Positions 17,700-27,596 are shown, counted from the first letter of the stretch. The stretch: DNA of 53,911 bases from CAWBVG01 sp963792175 (GCA_963792175.1 CAWBVG010000017.1:1-53911), one strand, 5' to 3'. A program made the numbers and translations. The notes: generated from the letters alone by a model not told the origin.

Positions 17700-18079
17700 G
17701 ACGACTTCTTCACTTTCCGCGCGAGGCGCTCGAGCTCGCGAGCCGACACGATGCGCTCGTCCACCATGCCGACGAGAAACTGTTCGACGGATCCGGCCCA
17801 GAACCGATCGATGAGGTGCTGCACGGCGCGCGCGGCGATGCGCCGCGCCGCGACGGTCGCCCGATAGACGAACACCTTACCCTCGACCCGGTGGCTGACA
17901 TAGCCGCGGGCTTCGAGACGGCGAAGCAGCGTCCGCACGCTCGAATCTTTCAGCGGATGACGGGTTCGCAGTCCTTCGCGGATTTCTTCCGACGTCGCAG
18001 ATCCCTTGTCCGAAATGAAATCCAGGATCGCCTGTTGCAGCTCGGTGAGCGGCCGGCGGGAGATGTTACGGTCTGTCAC
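17696..18079 (-). CDS. BlaI/MecI-family winged-helix repressor
   Basis: 127 residues from GTG 18079 (VTDRNISRRPLTELQQAIL), or 139 from ATG 18115. Winged-helix DNA-binding domain with SEEIREGL...SSVRTLLRRLEARGYV and the wing RVEGKVFVYRA, then a C-terminal dimerisation helix region. Family role: a dimeric repressor of its own operon, removed when the paired M56 sensor is triggered, classically by beta-lactams but in this phylum signals are largely unknown. The stop overlaps the M56 start as ATGA. A 30-bp imperfect palindrome centred on CACGTG covers the start region (18065-18094) and is a likely autoregulatory operator. Confidence 0.9.
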   Translation of the reverse strand: MTDRNISRRPLTELQQAILDFISDKGSATSEEIREGLRTRHPLKDSSVRTLLRRLEARGYVSHRVEGKVFVYRATVAARRIAARAVQHLIDRFWAGSVEQFLVGMVDERIVSARELERLARKVKKSS

Positions 18080-18094
18080 GTGACGATCTGTAAC
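18065..18094. promoter_or_regulatory. Candidate BlaI operator (30-bp dyad)
   Basis: A palindrome with ends GTTAC / GTAAC and centre TCACGTGA; 11 of 15 positions match between the halves. The GTTAC..GTAAC ends resemble the TTACA/TGTAA halves of known BlaI/MecI sites. It overlaps the probable start codon of the repressor gene, which fits autorepression. Inference from symmetry and location only. Confidence 0.45.
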
Positions 18095-18130
18095 ACTGAA
18101 CGCTCGCGGATGCAAGTGACGCGAGCTGAC

Positions 18131-18214
18131 GTCGGGGCTGGGGGCTAGGAGACTAAGGGGACTAGGGACAGCTAGCCTAGCCCCTAGCCCCTACTCGTCT
18201 CTCGAGTCGAGCCC
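18131..18214. repeat. Inverted repeat of GGGGCTAG words
   Basis: Left block GTCGGGGCTGGGGGCTAGG (from 18131) faces a right block CTAGCCTAGCCCCTAGCCCC (18174-18193) and further GAGCCCCTACTCG copies that run into the 3' end of the permease gene. It lies between BlaI and the permease, both on the minus strand, where it could fold as a terminator-like hairpin for the permease transcript. Confidence 0.75.
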
Positions 18215-20642
18215 CTACTCGTTTCTGAGCGCCGTCATCGGATCCACCCGCGTGGCGCGCCTCGCCGGCGCGAGACCGGCCACGAGCGCCAGCGTCATCG
18301 TTCCGGCAATGACCAGGGCGTACGTCACGGGATCGGTGGCGGTGGTCTCGAAGAGAAGGCTGGCGAGGAGACGCCCGGCGGCGAGAGCGGCGGCCAGACC
18401 GATCGCCGATCCGGCCCCCGTCAGCACCACCGCGCGCCGCAGCACGTCGACGAACACCGAGCCGCGGCTCGCGCCGAGCGCCAGCCGGATGCCGATCTCC
18501 GGCAGACGCTGACTGACCGAATACCAGATCGATCCGTAGATCGCGACCCCGGAGAGCGCCGCGGCCAGAACCGCCGTCACCAGCAGCAAGAGCATCGTGC
18601 CGCGTGTCTGGGCGAACGAACCCGCGATCCGGTCTTCCATCGTTCGCACGTCGTAGACCGGCATGTTTCGATCGACGGCCTGCATGGCCGCTCGGACGGA
18701 CTGAGCGATCGCCGCGGGTTCACCAGCCGTCTTGACCACGACGCTGAAGATACCGATTCCGGTTTGAGCGAACGGCCGGTACATCTCCGTCACGGGTTCG
18801 CGGCTCAACGCAATGTGCCGCACGTTGTCGGCGATGCCGACGATGCGGAACCAGCTCCCGGCGTCGTAACCGGCCGTCACGCGCACGCGGCGATCGATCG
18901 GATTCTCGTTCGGCCAGTAGCGCTCGGCCATCGCCCGATTGATCACGACGACCGGCTCGGCCCGATCGTCGTCAGCCGTCGTGAAGCCGCGCCCGCGACC
19001 GATCGGAATACCCATCGTCTGAAAGTAGCCCGGCGAGATGTAGCGCTGATCGACGATCAGCCCGTCACCGGGCTGGCGCGGACGCCCTTCGATTTCGACG
19101 CCGGTCGCGCCGCGGGTGCCTCCAAAGGGAATCGCCGACACGAGGGATGCGCCGCGAACGCCGGGCAGCGCTTCGAGACGCTGGAGCGTCTCGGCGCCGA
19201 AGACCGCCCTCGCCGGGCGCTCCGCATAGCGCGCGCCGGTGAGCGCCAGCCGGAACGTCAGCAGGTGATCCGGCGCGAATCCAGGATTCACATGCGACAG
19301 CCTGACGACGCTCGTGAGCATCAGGCCCGCCGCCGAGAGCAGGACCACCGCCAGCGCGACCTGGGCGATCACCAGCGCGTTGCGCGTTCGCCCGGCGCCG
19401 CCGGCGTTGATCGTCCGGGCCGAGGCCTTGAGCGATCCCTGCAGGCTCGCGCCTGGACGATGGAACGCGACGATCGCGCCGAACACGAGCCCGAGCGCGC
19501 ACGCCAGTCCGGTGCTGACGAGCGCTACCCGCGCGTCGATGTTGACCGCCAGCGATCGCGGTAAAGCGGTTCCGAGCAATGGGATCAAAAGACGAAGCGC
19601 CCATCCTCCGAGCATCAACCCCACGAGGCTGCCAAGGAACGCGAGCACGAGGCTTTCCATGATGGCCAGCGACAGGAAATGCGCGCCGCGTCGCGCCAAG
19701 CGCGGCACGCACGGCGAGCTCGTGCTGCCGGTTCGCTGCCCGGGCGATGAGCAGCGTCGCCGCGTTCGCGCTGGCGACGAGCAGGAGGAGTGCCACGCCG
19801 CCGGCCGCCACGAAGAGCGTCGGCCTGATCCCCCGCACAGTCTGCTCAGCCACGGGAACGAGCCGGACACCGAGGTTCTTGTGGGACGAGGGACGCTCGG
19901 CCGCGGCGCGCGCCGCGGCCGACTCGAGCTCCGCCGTCGCCTGCTCGAGCGTCGTGCCGTCGGCGAGGCGCGCCAGAATCGTGTAGTTGTGGCTGATGTC
20001 GTTCGACCGCTGACGAGCGTCCATGTGCGTCGAGATCCACAGGTCGCCGTCCTCGCCGATCGGTCCTGGCAGTGCGGCGCGAGGCGGCATCACGCCGACC
20101 ACGGTGTGTGGCTGGTTGTTCACTTGAATGACGCGGCCCAGGATGTTGGGATCGCCGCCGTACCGCCGTCGCCACAGACCATCGCCGAGGATGACGGCCG
20201 GCGCCGCGTCGGTCGTGTCTTCAATCGGCGTGAAGCCGCGTCCGATTCTGGGCACGAGGCCAAGCATCGGCATCACCGATGCCGTGACGGCGTTGCCGCG
20301 TACGCGCTCCGGGTTGTCGTCGCCCGTCAGCGAGGAGGCGCCGTTCGCGACGAGGCCGATTTCGGAAAAGGCGCGCACCGACTGCCAGTCCGCGTAGTCC
20401 CAGGCGGTCGCCTCGACCTCGAGGACATTCTGCTGCGGCAGCGACTGCCAGACGAAGACGAGCCGGGAGGGATCGCGATAGGGAAGCGGGCGCAACAGCA
20501 CGCCGTCGAGCAGCGCGAATACCGCACTGTTGACGCCGATTCCGAGCGCCAGCGTCAGTACGACGAGGAGGGTGAATGCCGGCCGGCGCAGCGCGTTGCG
20601 CCACGCGAGCATCGCGTCATGAACGAGCACATCGAGCTGCAA
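18215..20642 (-). CDS. ADOP-type MacB/FtsX permease (frame broken)
   Basis: About 808 residues once one break near 19690-19710 is bridged. Two copies of the MacB-PCD plus FtsX layout: membrane helix (TLLVVLTLALGIGVNSAVF), periplasmic domain, three helices around ELAVRAALGATR, then a second helix at LVIAQVALAVVLLSAAGLM, a second periplasmic domain, and terminal helices with EIGIRLALGASRG and ending RRATRVDPMTALRNE. This matches the acidobacterial duplicated orphan permease family (TIGR03434), ABC-type permeases usually found without an ATPase beside them, as here. The start is TTG 20642 or GTG 20630. Substrates are unknown; macrolide/peptide export is often assumed. Confidence 0.88.
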
Positions 20643-20666
20643 GGCCTGACTCCTGACGACAGCGGA

Positions 20667-20737
20667 ATAGGGGCTGGGGGCTAGGGGCTAGCTGTTGCCA
20701 GTTGTCCCCGAGCACGGCTGGCCCCGAGCCCCGACAG
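20667..20737. repeat. Inverted repeat of GGGGCTAG words
   Basis: AATAGGGGCTGGGGGCTAG and a further GGGGCTAG copy on the left, then GGCCCCGAGCCCCGAC on the right, with about 25 bases between. Same word as at 15165, 18131 and 27597. It separates the ADOP permease start from the end of the HIT gene, both on the minus strand. Confidence 0.7.
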
Positions 20738-20779
20738 ACGTCTAGACGTATGCCGACGGAAAAGGTTGTCTGACGAAGG

Positions 20780-21121
20780 TCAGCCTGGAGGCCAGGCGAG
20801 GCTGCGGCCGCCGATGAGGTGCAGGTGGATGTGAAACACCGTCTGACCGGCCTCGCGGTTCGTGTTGAACACGGCCCGGAAGCCGGCGGCCGAGATGCCG
20901 CGATCGTTGGCGATCGCCGCGGCGCGGCGGACGACTTCGCCGACGATCTGATCGTCGCCCTCGGTCAGCTCGTTCAGCGAGGAGATGTGGCGTTTCGGGA
21001 TGACAAGAACGTGCGTGGGGCCCTGAGGGTTGATGTCGTTGAACGCGAGCACGCGATCGTCTTCGTAGACGATCGACGCCGGAATCTGACGGTCGATGAT
21101 CTTGCAGAACAGACAGTCCAT
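20780..21121 (-). CDS. HIT-family nucleotide hydrolase/transferase
   Basis: 113 residues, complete. N-terminal CLFCKIIDRQIPASIVYEDD and the histidine triad HIHLHLIGG with its upstream support motif QTVFHIH are typical of the Hint branch, which hydrolyses purine nucleoside phosphoramidates such as AMP-lysine. The N-terminal CxxC may bind zinc. ATG 21121 lies six bases after the prmC stop, so it is the third gene of prfA-prmC-hit. Confidence 0.94.
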   Translation of the reverse strand: MDCLFCKIIDRQIPASIVYEDDRVLAFNDINPQGPTHVLVIPKRHISSLNELTEGDDQIVGEVVRRAAAIANDRGISAAGFRAVFNTNREAGQTVFHIHLHLIGGRSLAWPPG

Positions 21122-21127
21122 GGTCGG

Positions 21128-22015
21128 TCAGGCCCGCTGCGCGATCGCGGTGCGTGAGATGCCCTGGAGATCGCGCCGGACGCCGACCAGCGCGAGCTCG
21201 GGCGCGCCCTGGAGGAGCTCCTCGATCTCGACGTCCTGGCCGAGCCCGAATTCGAAGACGAGATAGCCGCCGGGCCGCAGCTTCCGGGGCGCCTCCGCCA
21301 CGAGGCGCGTGATGAGTTCGAGGCCGTCGCTGCCGCCGAACAGCGCGAGCGCCGGCTCGAAGTCGCGGACCTCCGGCTGCAGGGCCGGCCGGGCACGGTC
21401 CACGACGTACGGCGGATTCGCGAGGATCGCGTCGAACGGACGCTCGACCGAGTCGAGCCCCCGGAGCAGATCGCCGGTCTTGAAACTGATGCGGCGGCCG
21501 ACGCCGTGACGATCGGCATTGCGCCGCGCCACCTCCAGCGCCTCCGGCGAGATGTCGCTGGCGACGACGGTCGCGCCCGGCCGTTCGCGGGCGACCGCGA
21601 CGGCGACGCAGCCGCATCCGGTGCACACATCGGCGATCGTCAGCGGCGCGTCGCGGTTGGGGAAGAGCTCGAGCAGCGCTTCGACGATCAGCTCGGTGGC
21701 CGGCCGGGGAATCAGGACGTCCGGGTTGACCTCGAATTTCAACCCCCAGAACTCCCGGTGTCCGACGATGTAGGCGAGCGGCTCTCGAGTGGCGCGCCGG
21801 GCGACGAGCGCGTCGTAGGCCTGGGCAAAGGCTTCGGGCTCCGAGCCGCCGGCGTCGCTCAGATAGCGTTCGGTCGTCCAGTCGAGCACCTGTTGCGCGA
21901 GCAGACGCGCGTCGAGGTCCGACTCGACCGGTGTGATGCCCGCCTCGCGCAGCTGCTGCCGCGCCGTGGCGACGTGCGCCTGAATCGATCGACCTTCAGC
22001 TGACAGCGGTCGCAT
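21128..22015 (-). CDS. prmC: Peptide chain release factor N5-glutamine methyltransferase
   Basis: 295 residues. N-terminal helical bundle (about 1-95) that contacts the release factor, then a Rossmann methyltransferase with the SAM site VCTGCGCVAVAVA and the hallmark catalytic motif NPPYV. It methylates the Gln of the GGQ motif in RF1/RF2 to stimulate peptide release. It overlaps the 3' end of prfA, encoding its substrate, by 20 bases, the classical prfA-prmC arrangement. No break is seen. Confidence 0.96.
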   Translation of the reverse strand: MRPLSAEGRSIQAHVATARQQLREAGITPVESDLDARLLAQQVLDWTTERYLSDAGGSEPEAFAQAYDALVARRATREPLAYIVGHREFWGLKFEVNPDVLIPRPATELIVEALLELFPNRDAPLTIADVCTGCGCVAVAVARERPGATVVASDISPEALEVARRNADRHGVGRRISFKTGDLLRGLDSVERPFDAILANPPYVVDRARPALQPEVRDFEPALALFGGSDGLELITRLVAEAPRKLRPGGYLVFEFGLGQDVEIEELLQGAPELALVGVRRDLQGISRTAIAQRA

Positions 22016-23069
22016 CCTTGAGCTTCTCGGATTGATAGTGAGTGGTCACCTGGTCCAGCAGCTCCGCCAGATCGCCGTTGAGCACCTCGGTGAGGCGGTG
22101 GGTCGTGAAGTTGATCCGGTGATCGGTGATGCGGTTCTGCGGGAAGTTGTAGGTCCGGATCTTTTCCGATCGCTCGCCGGTGCCGACCTGGCTGCGGCGA
22201 TCTTTCGCGATCGCTTCCTGCTGCTTGCGCAGCTCCATCTCGTACAAGCGGGAGCGCAGCACCTTCATCGCCTTCGCCTTGTTCTTGATCTGCGACTTCT
22301 CGTCCTGCTGCGAGACGACGGTGTTTGTGGGAAGGTGGGTGATTCGGACCGCGGAGTAGGTGGTGTTGACGCTCTGCCCGCCTGGGCCGCTCGAACAGAA
22401 GGTGTCGATGCGCAGGTCCTTGTCCTGGATCTGGACGTCGACCTCCTCGGCCTCGGGCAGGACGGCGACGGTTGCCGTCGACGTGTGAATGCGGCCGCTG
22501 GCCTCGGTGGCCGGCACGCGCTGCACGCGATGGACGCCGCTTTCGTACTTCAGCTTGCTGTAGACGCCGCGGCCTTCAATCGTCGCGATGACTTCCTTGA
22601 GGCCGCCCACGCCGGTGTCGCTGCTCGACATCACCTCGATCCGCCAGCCGTGACGCTCGGCGAACTTGGAGTACATCCGGAACAGCTCGCCCGCAAACAG
22701 CGCCGCCTCGTCGCCGCCAGTGCCGGCGCGGATTTCGAGGATGACGTTCTTCGCGTCGTTGGGATCCTTGGGAACCAGCAGCACCTTCAGCTCGGCGATG
22801 AGGCTGTCGCGCCGCACCACGAGCCCTTTCAGCTCCTCGCGGGCGAGGTCGCGCATGTCGGTATCGTTGCCGGCGGCAAGCTCCTCGGTCTGCGTGATGT
22901 CGTGAACGACGGACTTGTACTCACGGAACCGCTCGATCATCGGCTCGAGCTCGGCCAGCGCCTTGGCGTGCTTCCGGTACTCCGACGAGTCGCTCTGCAC
23001 CTCAGCGGTGCCGAGCAGGCGCATCAGATCCTCGTAGCGCTGTTCTTCCGATGTCAGCTTGTCGAACAT
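21996..23069 (-). CDS. prfA: Peptide chain release factor 1
   Basis: 357 residues, full length. Reads UAA and UAG stops and triggers hydrolysis of peptidyl-tRNA. The tripeptide anticodon PAT is at 186-188, showing RF1 rather than RF2 specificity, and the catalytic GGQ is at 230-232. The N-terminal helical domain and C-terminal KQQEAIAKDRRSQVGTGERSE region are intact. The start ATG 23069 gives the usual MFDKL opening. First gene of prfA-prmC-hit. Confidence 0.98.
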   Translation of the reverse strand: MFDKLTSEEQRYEDLMRLLGTAEVQSDSSEYRKHAKALAELEPMIERFREYKSVVHDITQTEELAAGNDTDMRDLAREELKGLVVRRDSLIAELKVLLVPKDPNDAKNVILEIRAGTGGDEAALFAGELFRMYSKFAERHGWRIEVMSSSDTGVGGLKEVIATIEGRGVYSKLKYESGVHRVQRVPATEASGRIHTSTATVAVLPEAEEVDVQIQDKDLRIDTFCSSGPGGQSVNTTYSAVRITHLPTNTVVSQQDEKSQIKNKAKAMKVLRSRLYEMELRKQQEAIAKDRRSQVGTGERSEKIRTYNFPQNRITDHRINFTTHRLTEVLNGDLAELLDQVTTHYQSEKLKDATAVS

Positions 23070-23160
23070 ACAACGGTTCTAACGGTTCAGAGTTCGCAAA
23101 GAGCGCCGAGTGAAATTCATTGTTTCTCTGCGTACTCCAGCGCGCTTCGAACGGTTGCTT

Positions 23161-23406
23161 TCATCCTCCGGAGACCGGCGGCAGGAACGCTATCTCGTCC
23201 CCCTCGCCGATGACCTGATCCATCCGCGCGTAGTCGGCATTCACCGCGCTCGAAATCGAGCGCTCGTACTGCGAAAGCTCCGGAAACTCGCCGGCGAGCT
23301 GCCGCCAGACGTCGCCAATCGTCGCGCCGGGCGCGAGCTCGCGCGCCAGCTCCGAGGCGCCGGCGATGTCGCGCAGCCGGGCGAACAGCCGCACCGTCAC
23401 GCGCAT
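23161..23406 (-). CDS. moaD: Molybdopterin synthase small subunit (MoaD)
   Basis: 81 residues, beta-grasp sulfur carrier ending in the required Gly-Gly (FLPPVSGG), whose C-terminus is thiocarboxylated and donates sulfur to precursor Z. The opening MRVTVRLFARLRDIAG is typical. ATG 23406 overlaps the end of the moaE frame (23397) by ten bases, so the two synthase subunits are translated together. Confidence 0.94.
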   Translation of the reverse strand: MRVTVRLFARLRDIAGASELARELAPGATIGDVWRQLAGEFPELSQYERSISSAVNADYARMDQVIGEGDEIAFLPPVSGG

Positions 23407-23876
23407 GCCAGGCGCTCGGCCTCCCGCCTCGCCCGCTCGTCGTCGGGATTCGCCGTCGCGCCTTCGATCCAGACGTCGCCGCCGTCGAAGAACTCGCGTT
23501 TCCAGATCGGCGCAATCTGTTTCACGCGCTCGATGGCGTAGCGGCAGGCCGCATAGGCGTCGCCGCGATGTGGCGAGCGCGCCGCAATCGCGATACTGGC
23601 CTCGCCGATCTGCAGACGGCCGATGCGGTGATGCAGCGCGAGCCGCGCCCCCGGCCACCGCTCGGCGATTTCCCCGGCAATCCGCTCGAACGCCTTGAGC
23701 GCCAACGGCTCGTACGCTTCGTACTCCAGATATCGGACGCGTCGCCCGAGGTTGTGGTTGCGGACCAGGCCGAGAAAGGTGACGACCGCCCCGTCGGCGC
23801 CGGCGCCATCTCCGAGTGACGCCGCGACGCTGTCCAGCGCGAGCGTGTCGGTCCCGATGTGGAGCAGCGGCTCGCA
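23397..23876 (-). CDS. moaE: Molybdopterin synthase catalytic subunit (MoaE)
   Basis: About 159 residues of continuous MoaE sequence: GAVVTFLGLVRNHNLGRRV, YEAYEPLALKAFERIAGEI, LHHRIGRLQIGE, SPHRGDAYAACRYAIERVK and the catalytic-lysine region PIWKREFFDGGDVWIEG. MoaE binds precursor Z and, with MoaD, inserts the dithiolene sulfurs. The frame begins straight after a stop at 23877-23879 and contains no ATG or GTG at its front; ATG at 23877 lies one base out of frame. A one-base indel after that ATG would give a normal start (ME-PLLHIGTD). moaD follows, overlapping by ten bases. Confidence 0.88.
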   Translation of the reverse strand, partial: CEPLLHIGTDTLALDSVAASLGDGAGADGAVVTFLGLVRNHNLGRRVRYLEYEAYEPLALKAFERIAGEIAERWPGARLALHHRIGRLQIGEASIAIAARSPHRGDAYAACRYAIERVKQIAPIWKREFFDGGDVWIEGATANPDDERARREAERLACA

Positions 23877-23897
23877 TCAGCTTCAAGTATAAGGGTC

Positions 23898-23944
23898 TGA
23901 ACGTCCTAGAGTTCTAGCGCTCAGAACCCTAGAACTTTAGAACG
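23898..23944. repeat. Short CTAGAACTT / AGTTCTAG word cluster
   Basis: GAGTTCTAGCG on the left faces CCCTAGAACTTTAGAAC on the right, between moaE and thiD, both on the minus strand. The words resemble those of the 3619-3700 element (TTAGAAC). The thiD stop codon lies in the right flank, so the cluster probably forms the 3' hairpin of the thiD transcript. Confidence 0.55.
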
Positions 23945-24777
23945 CTAGAACTTTGGAACCCTGTATTCCCAGAAGTGATCGAGCGGACCGCGGCCGTGCC
24001 CGAGGCCTGGCGCGTGCGCGATGGCGCCGGCGACGTACTGCTGCGCCCGCTGCGCGGCGTCGGCAAGGGTGTGGCCGAGAGCGAGGCCGGCCGCGACGGC
24101 CGATGCAAATGTGCACCCGGTGCCGTGCGTGTGGAGACTGTCGATTCGCGAGGCGCGGAATTCGTGAAACTCGTGCCCGTCGAACAGCAGGTCGACGACT
24201 CGTCCTCCGCGCGCTCGATGCCAACGCTGAACCCGATGATCCCGACCGCGTGTCCGCCGGTGATGATGACCGCAGCGGCGCCCATGTCGCGAATCGCCCG
24301 CGCCGCATCGCGCGCATCCTCCGCTGATGAGATGCGTCGGCCGCTCAATGCTTCGGCTTCCGGGACGTTCGGCGTGACGACGCGCGCGCGCGGGAGCAGC
24401 TCGGTGATCATCGCCTGCACGCCATCCGCATCGAGCAGCCGCTCGCCACTCGTGGAGACCAGCACCGGGTCGACGACGACGAGCGGGAGATCGAGCTCCG
24501 CGATGGCGGCGGCGACCGCTTCGACGATCGCGGCGGTGGCCAGCATGCCGGTTTTCGTGGCGTCGATCGAAAAGTCGCCCGCGATCGCCTCGATCTGTGA
24601 CGTGACGAGGTCGGCGCTCAACGGAGCCACCGCCTCGACGCCCAGCGTGTTTTGCACGGTGATGGCCGCGATCGCGCTGGCGCCGTAAACGCCAAACGCG
24701 GCAAAGGTTTTGAGGTCGGCCTGAATGCCGGCGCCGCCGCCAGGGTCGCTTCCCGCAATTGTCAGCGCTACTCGCAT
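23945..24777 (-). CDS. thiD: Hydroxymethylpyrimidine/phosphomethylpyrimidine kinase (frame broken)
   Basis: Ribokinase-like fold kinase that makes HMP-PP for thiamine synthesis. From ATG 24777: MRVALTIAGSDPGGGAGIQA, the substrate region FGVYGASAIAAITVQNT, DPVLVSTSGERLL, then the frame breaks near 24200-24225. The other frame continues DLLFDGHEFHEFRASRID, then HTHGTGCTFASAVAAGLALG with the anion hole and catalytic Asp/Cys region shifted into a GTGC motif, ending at TAG 23945-23947. A one-base indel restores a 277-residue protein of normal size. No other thi genes are nearby. It is divergent from bioY with only 18 bases between. Confidence 0.9.
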
Positions 24778-24781
24778 ACGC

Positions 24782-24787
24782 TAGAAT
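24782..24787 (+). promoter_or_regulatory. -10 box of bioY
   Basis: TAGAAT ends eight bases before ATG 24796. With a start point about seven bases downstream, the transcript would be leaderless or nearly so. No Shine-Dalgarno sequence is present, in agreement. Confidence 0.5.
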
Positions 24788-24795
24788 CCGCCCTC

Positions 24796-25392
24796 ATGCA
24801 GCCTACTCTGCTCTCGACGATGACGGTGCGTGCGCCTTCGCCAAGCCTCCAGACGGCCGAACGCATCGGCGCGGTGGTCTTCGTCACCATTCTCACCGCA
24901 GTCGCCGCGCAAGTGAGTGTGCCGCTGCCGTTCACCCCGGTACCGTTCACGTTTCAGCCGATGGTGGTCCTGGTCGGCGCCGCGGCGCTCGGCGCCAGAC
25001 TCGGCGCCGCGAGTCAGCTGTTGTACCTGGCGCTCGGCATTGCCGGGTTGCCGGTGTTCGCGACCTCGCCCGTGCTGGCCCCGGGCGCGGCGCGTCTCCT
25101 CGGACCGACCGGTGGCTACCTGATGAGTTATCCGCTCGCGGCGTTCGTGGCCGGCGCGCTCGCCGAACGTGGATTCGATCGCCGGTACCTGACCGCGGTC
25201 GTCGCGATGGCGTGCGGGCTCGCGGTCGTCTTCGCCGGCGGCGTCTTCTGGCTCGCCGCGTTCGTGCAGGCGCGCGGCCTCAGTGCTGCGCTCGCCGAAG
25301 GCTTCTATCCGTTCATCGCCGCCGATTTCGTGAAGCTGCTGCTCGCCGCTGCCGTGATGCCCAGTCTCTGGTGGCTCGCGCGCACACGCTGA
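24796..25392 (+). CDS. bioY: BioY-family biotin transporter (ECF S component)
   Basis: 198 residues, six hydrophobic segments. Characteristic BioY features: PFTPVPFTFQPMVVLVGAAA, LYLALGIAGLPVF, and GPTGGYLMSYPLAAFVAG. It binds and imports biotin, alone or with an ECF energising module (none is in the window). The frame is open upstream to 24652 across thiD, but the family begins at ATG 24796 and this start fits the -10 box at 24782. No biotin riboswitch or BirA site is apparent. Confidence 0.93.
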   Translation: MQPTLLSTMTVRAPSPSLQTAERIGAVVFVTILTAVAAQVSVPLPFTPVPFTFQPMVVLVGAAALGARLGAASQLLYLALGIAGLPVFATSPVLAPGAARLLGPTGGYLMSYPLAAFVAGALAERGFDRRYLTAVVAMACGLAVVFAGGVFWLAAFVQARGLSAALAEGFYPFIAADFVKLLLAAAVMPSLWWLARTR

Positions 25393-25432
25393 AGTCCGAC
25401 TTTTTGCGTTCCTTGCGTTCTCCCGTTTACGC

Positions 25433-26135
25433 CTACTTGCGAGGCCCGAACACCAGCAGAAACAGGAACGGCGGGATCTCTTCTCTCGAGATCAGCTCGA
25501 GTCCCGCCGCATGGGCGGCCTTGATCACCGATTGCGGATCCACGCGCTGATCCGGCGCCGGACCCGGCCCTCCCCCTCCCGGTTTGAAGTCGACGATGCC
25601 CAGACGGCCCTGCGGCTTCAACGACCGCGTGATGTTTCTGAGCAGCGTGACGACCAGGTTGGGATTCGACGGATCGTCCATCTCGTGGTACGAGTCGACG
25701 ATGATGGCGGCGTCGAGTCCTTTCGGCAGCCGCGGATCGCTCGACGTGCCGAGGATGGGACGCACGTTCATGAGGTTTTCGACCTGCATCCGCTGGCGGA
25801 TCACCTGCAGCATCGCTGGCTGGATGTCTTCGGCGTACACGACGCCGTTCGGTCCGACGCGCCGCGCGATGTGGAGCGTGAACCAGGCGCCGCCGGCCCC
25901 CAGATCGGCGACGACCGATCCGTCCGCGATGCCGAGCGTATCCATGATCTGCTCGGGCTTCTGCCACTGATCGCGATCGGGGGCGTCGAGCAGGCCGAGA
26001 TCGTTGCGGCTCGAAGAGCTTGCGCTTCGGCGGACTGCCGCGTGGCCGCTGGAGGCAGGAAGGGCAGGAAGGGCAGGAAGGGCGGAGGCCACGTAGGCCA
26101 ACAGCAACATCGTGAACACGAGATGCGCGCTTCAC
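25433..26135 (-). CDS. Class I SAM-dependent methyltransferase with signal-like N-terminus
   Basis: About 228 residues. The hydrophobic start FTMLLLAYVASALPALPALP suggests a signal peptide, unusual for this enzyme class but common in this type of genome. Then GIADGSVVADLGAGGAWFTL (SAM motif I), VVYAEDIQPAML (motif II acidic residue), and IIVDSYHEM (post II), ending FLLVFGPRK. The clean frame starts at ATG 26119. A GTG at 26135 (VKRASR) overlaps the likely aspA stop as GTGA and would supply a basic n-region, but needs a one-base indel to join. The substrate is unknown. Confidence 0.8.
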
Positions 26136-27584
26136 GACGGTCCTGCCTTTCCGCGATCGCCGTTCTCCTGCCCCTCCTGCCCGATCTCCCGCCCCTGTAA
26201 TTCCTCCCCGCGTCATCGCATCGACCGAGAGAATCTGATCCAGGCGCGCCGCGTCGATCAGCCCGCGTTCGATGACGAGATCGCGGATCGAGCGGCCCGT
26301 TTTCACCGATTCCTTGGCGATCTCCGCTGTCGCGGCGTAGCCGATGTACGGACTCAGCGCCGTGGCCGTCGCCGTGCTGCGGTCGAGCAGCTCGCGGGCT
26401 CGCGCATCGTTCGCGGCGATGCCATCGACACAGCGCAGCCGGAACACCTTCATCGCCTCGCGCAGAATCGTCGACGCGTGCAGGGCGTTCCACGCGATGA
26501 CCGGCATCATCACGTTCAGCTCCAGCTGACCGGCTTCACTGGCCATCGCGACCGTGGTATCGCAGCCCATCACCTGGAAGCACACCTGGTTGACCATTTC
26601 CGGTACGGAGGGATTCACCTTGCCCGGCATGATCGACGAGCCTGGCTGCACAGCGGGCAGCGCGATTTCGGCAATCCCCGCCCTGGGTCCCATGCTCAGC
26701 AGACGGAGATCGCTCGCCACTTTGCCGGTTTCGACCGCCAGCCGGCGCATGGCGCCCGAGTACGCGAGGACGTCGCCCATACTCTGAGTGACGCGAAACA
26801 GATTCGCGGCGGGCCTGAGCGGCAGGCTGGAGTATCGCGCGAGATTGGCGACGACCAGCCGCCGGTAGTCGTCGCCGGCGTTCAGCCCCGTCCCCACCGC
26901 GGTGGCGCCGATGTTCAATTCGTACAACTGTTCGGACGCCGCGTCGACATCGTCGGCTCCCCGGCGGACGCATTCCGCGTAGCCGCTGAATTCCTGGCCG
27001 AGCGTGATCGGCACGGCGTCCTGCAGGTGGGTGCGGCCGGTCTTCAGCACGTCCGCAAACTCGACCGCCTTGCGCGCGAGGCTGTCGGCGAGCGTGCGGG
27101 CGGCGGCGACCAGTGGCGCGGCGCCGAGGAGCAGCGCCAGACGCGTGGCCGTCGGGAACACGTCGTTCGTCGACTGGCCCATGTTGACGTGATCGTTCGG
27201 ATGGACGCGATGATAGCTGCCCCGCGGATCGCCCAGCCGTTCGCCCGCGCGGTTCGCGAGCACCTCGTTCGCGTTCATGTTGTGCGAGGTGCCGGCGCCG
27301 GCCTGGTAGACATCGACCACGAATTGATCGCGCAGCTCGCCGGCGAGGATCTCGTCCGTCGCCGCGAGAATCGCGTCGGCCACGTCGCGCGGCAGCCGTC
27401 CGAGCGCGGCATTGGCCTCGGCCGCGGCCTTCTTGACGAGAATGGTCGCGGTCACGAGATCCGCGGGCGCGCGCAGGCCGCTGATGGGAAAGTTTTCGAG
27501 GGCGCGCGCGGTCTGCACGCCGTAGTACGCGGCTTCCGGGACGTTCAATTCTCCGAGGGGATCGCGCTCTGTGCGGAAACGCAT
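26132..27584 (-). CDS. aspA: Aspartate ammonia-lyase (class II fumarase/aspartase family)
   Basis: Catalyses L-aspartate to fumarate plus ammonia. Conserved regions: TGRTHLQDA (182-190), and GSSIMPGKVNP (315-325) carrying the catalytic Ser loop. The sequence VNQVCFQVMGCD followed by EAGQLELNVMMPVIA favours aspartase over fumarase C, which has a different QGNFELN-type stretch. Homology ends at about residue 460 (DAMTRGG). Beyond that the frame stays open to 25305, across the next gene, which is not credible. A one-base shift near 26150-26205 would end the protein at TGA 26132-26134, overlapping the next gene's GTG. The divergent neighbour is class I fumarase, which uses the same product. Confidence 0.88.
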
Positions 27585-27596
27585 AGCGGCTTCGCA

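Noticed and set aside
25305..26130. Long C-terminal extension of the aspartase frame
   Set aside because: Aspartase homology ends near residue 460; the extension runs over the methyltransferase in another frame and lacks any domain. A lost stop from an indel explains it.
26195..27584. Fumarase C
   Set aside because: The region around residues 330-360 reads like aspartase (VNQVCF, EAGQLELNVM) rather than fumarase C, and a class I fumarase is next door.
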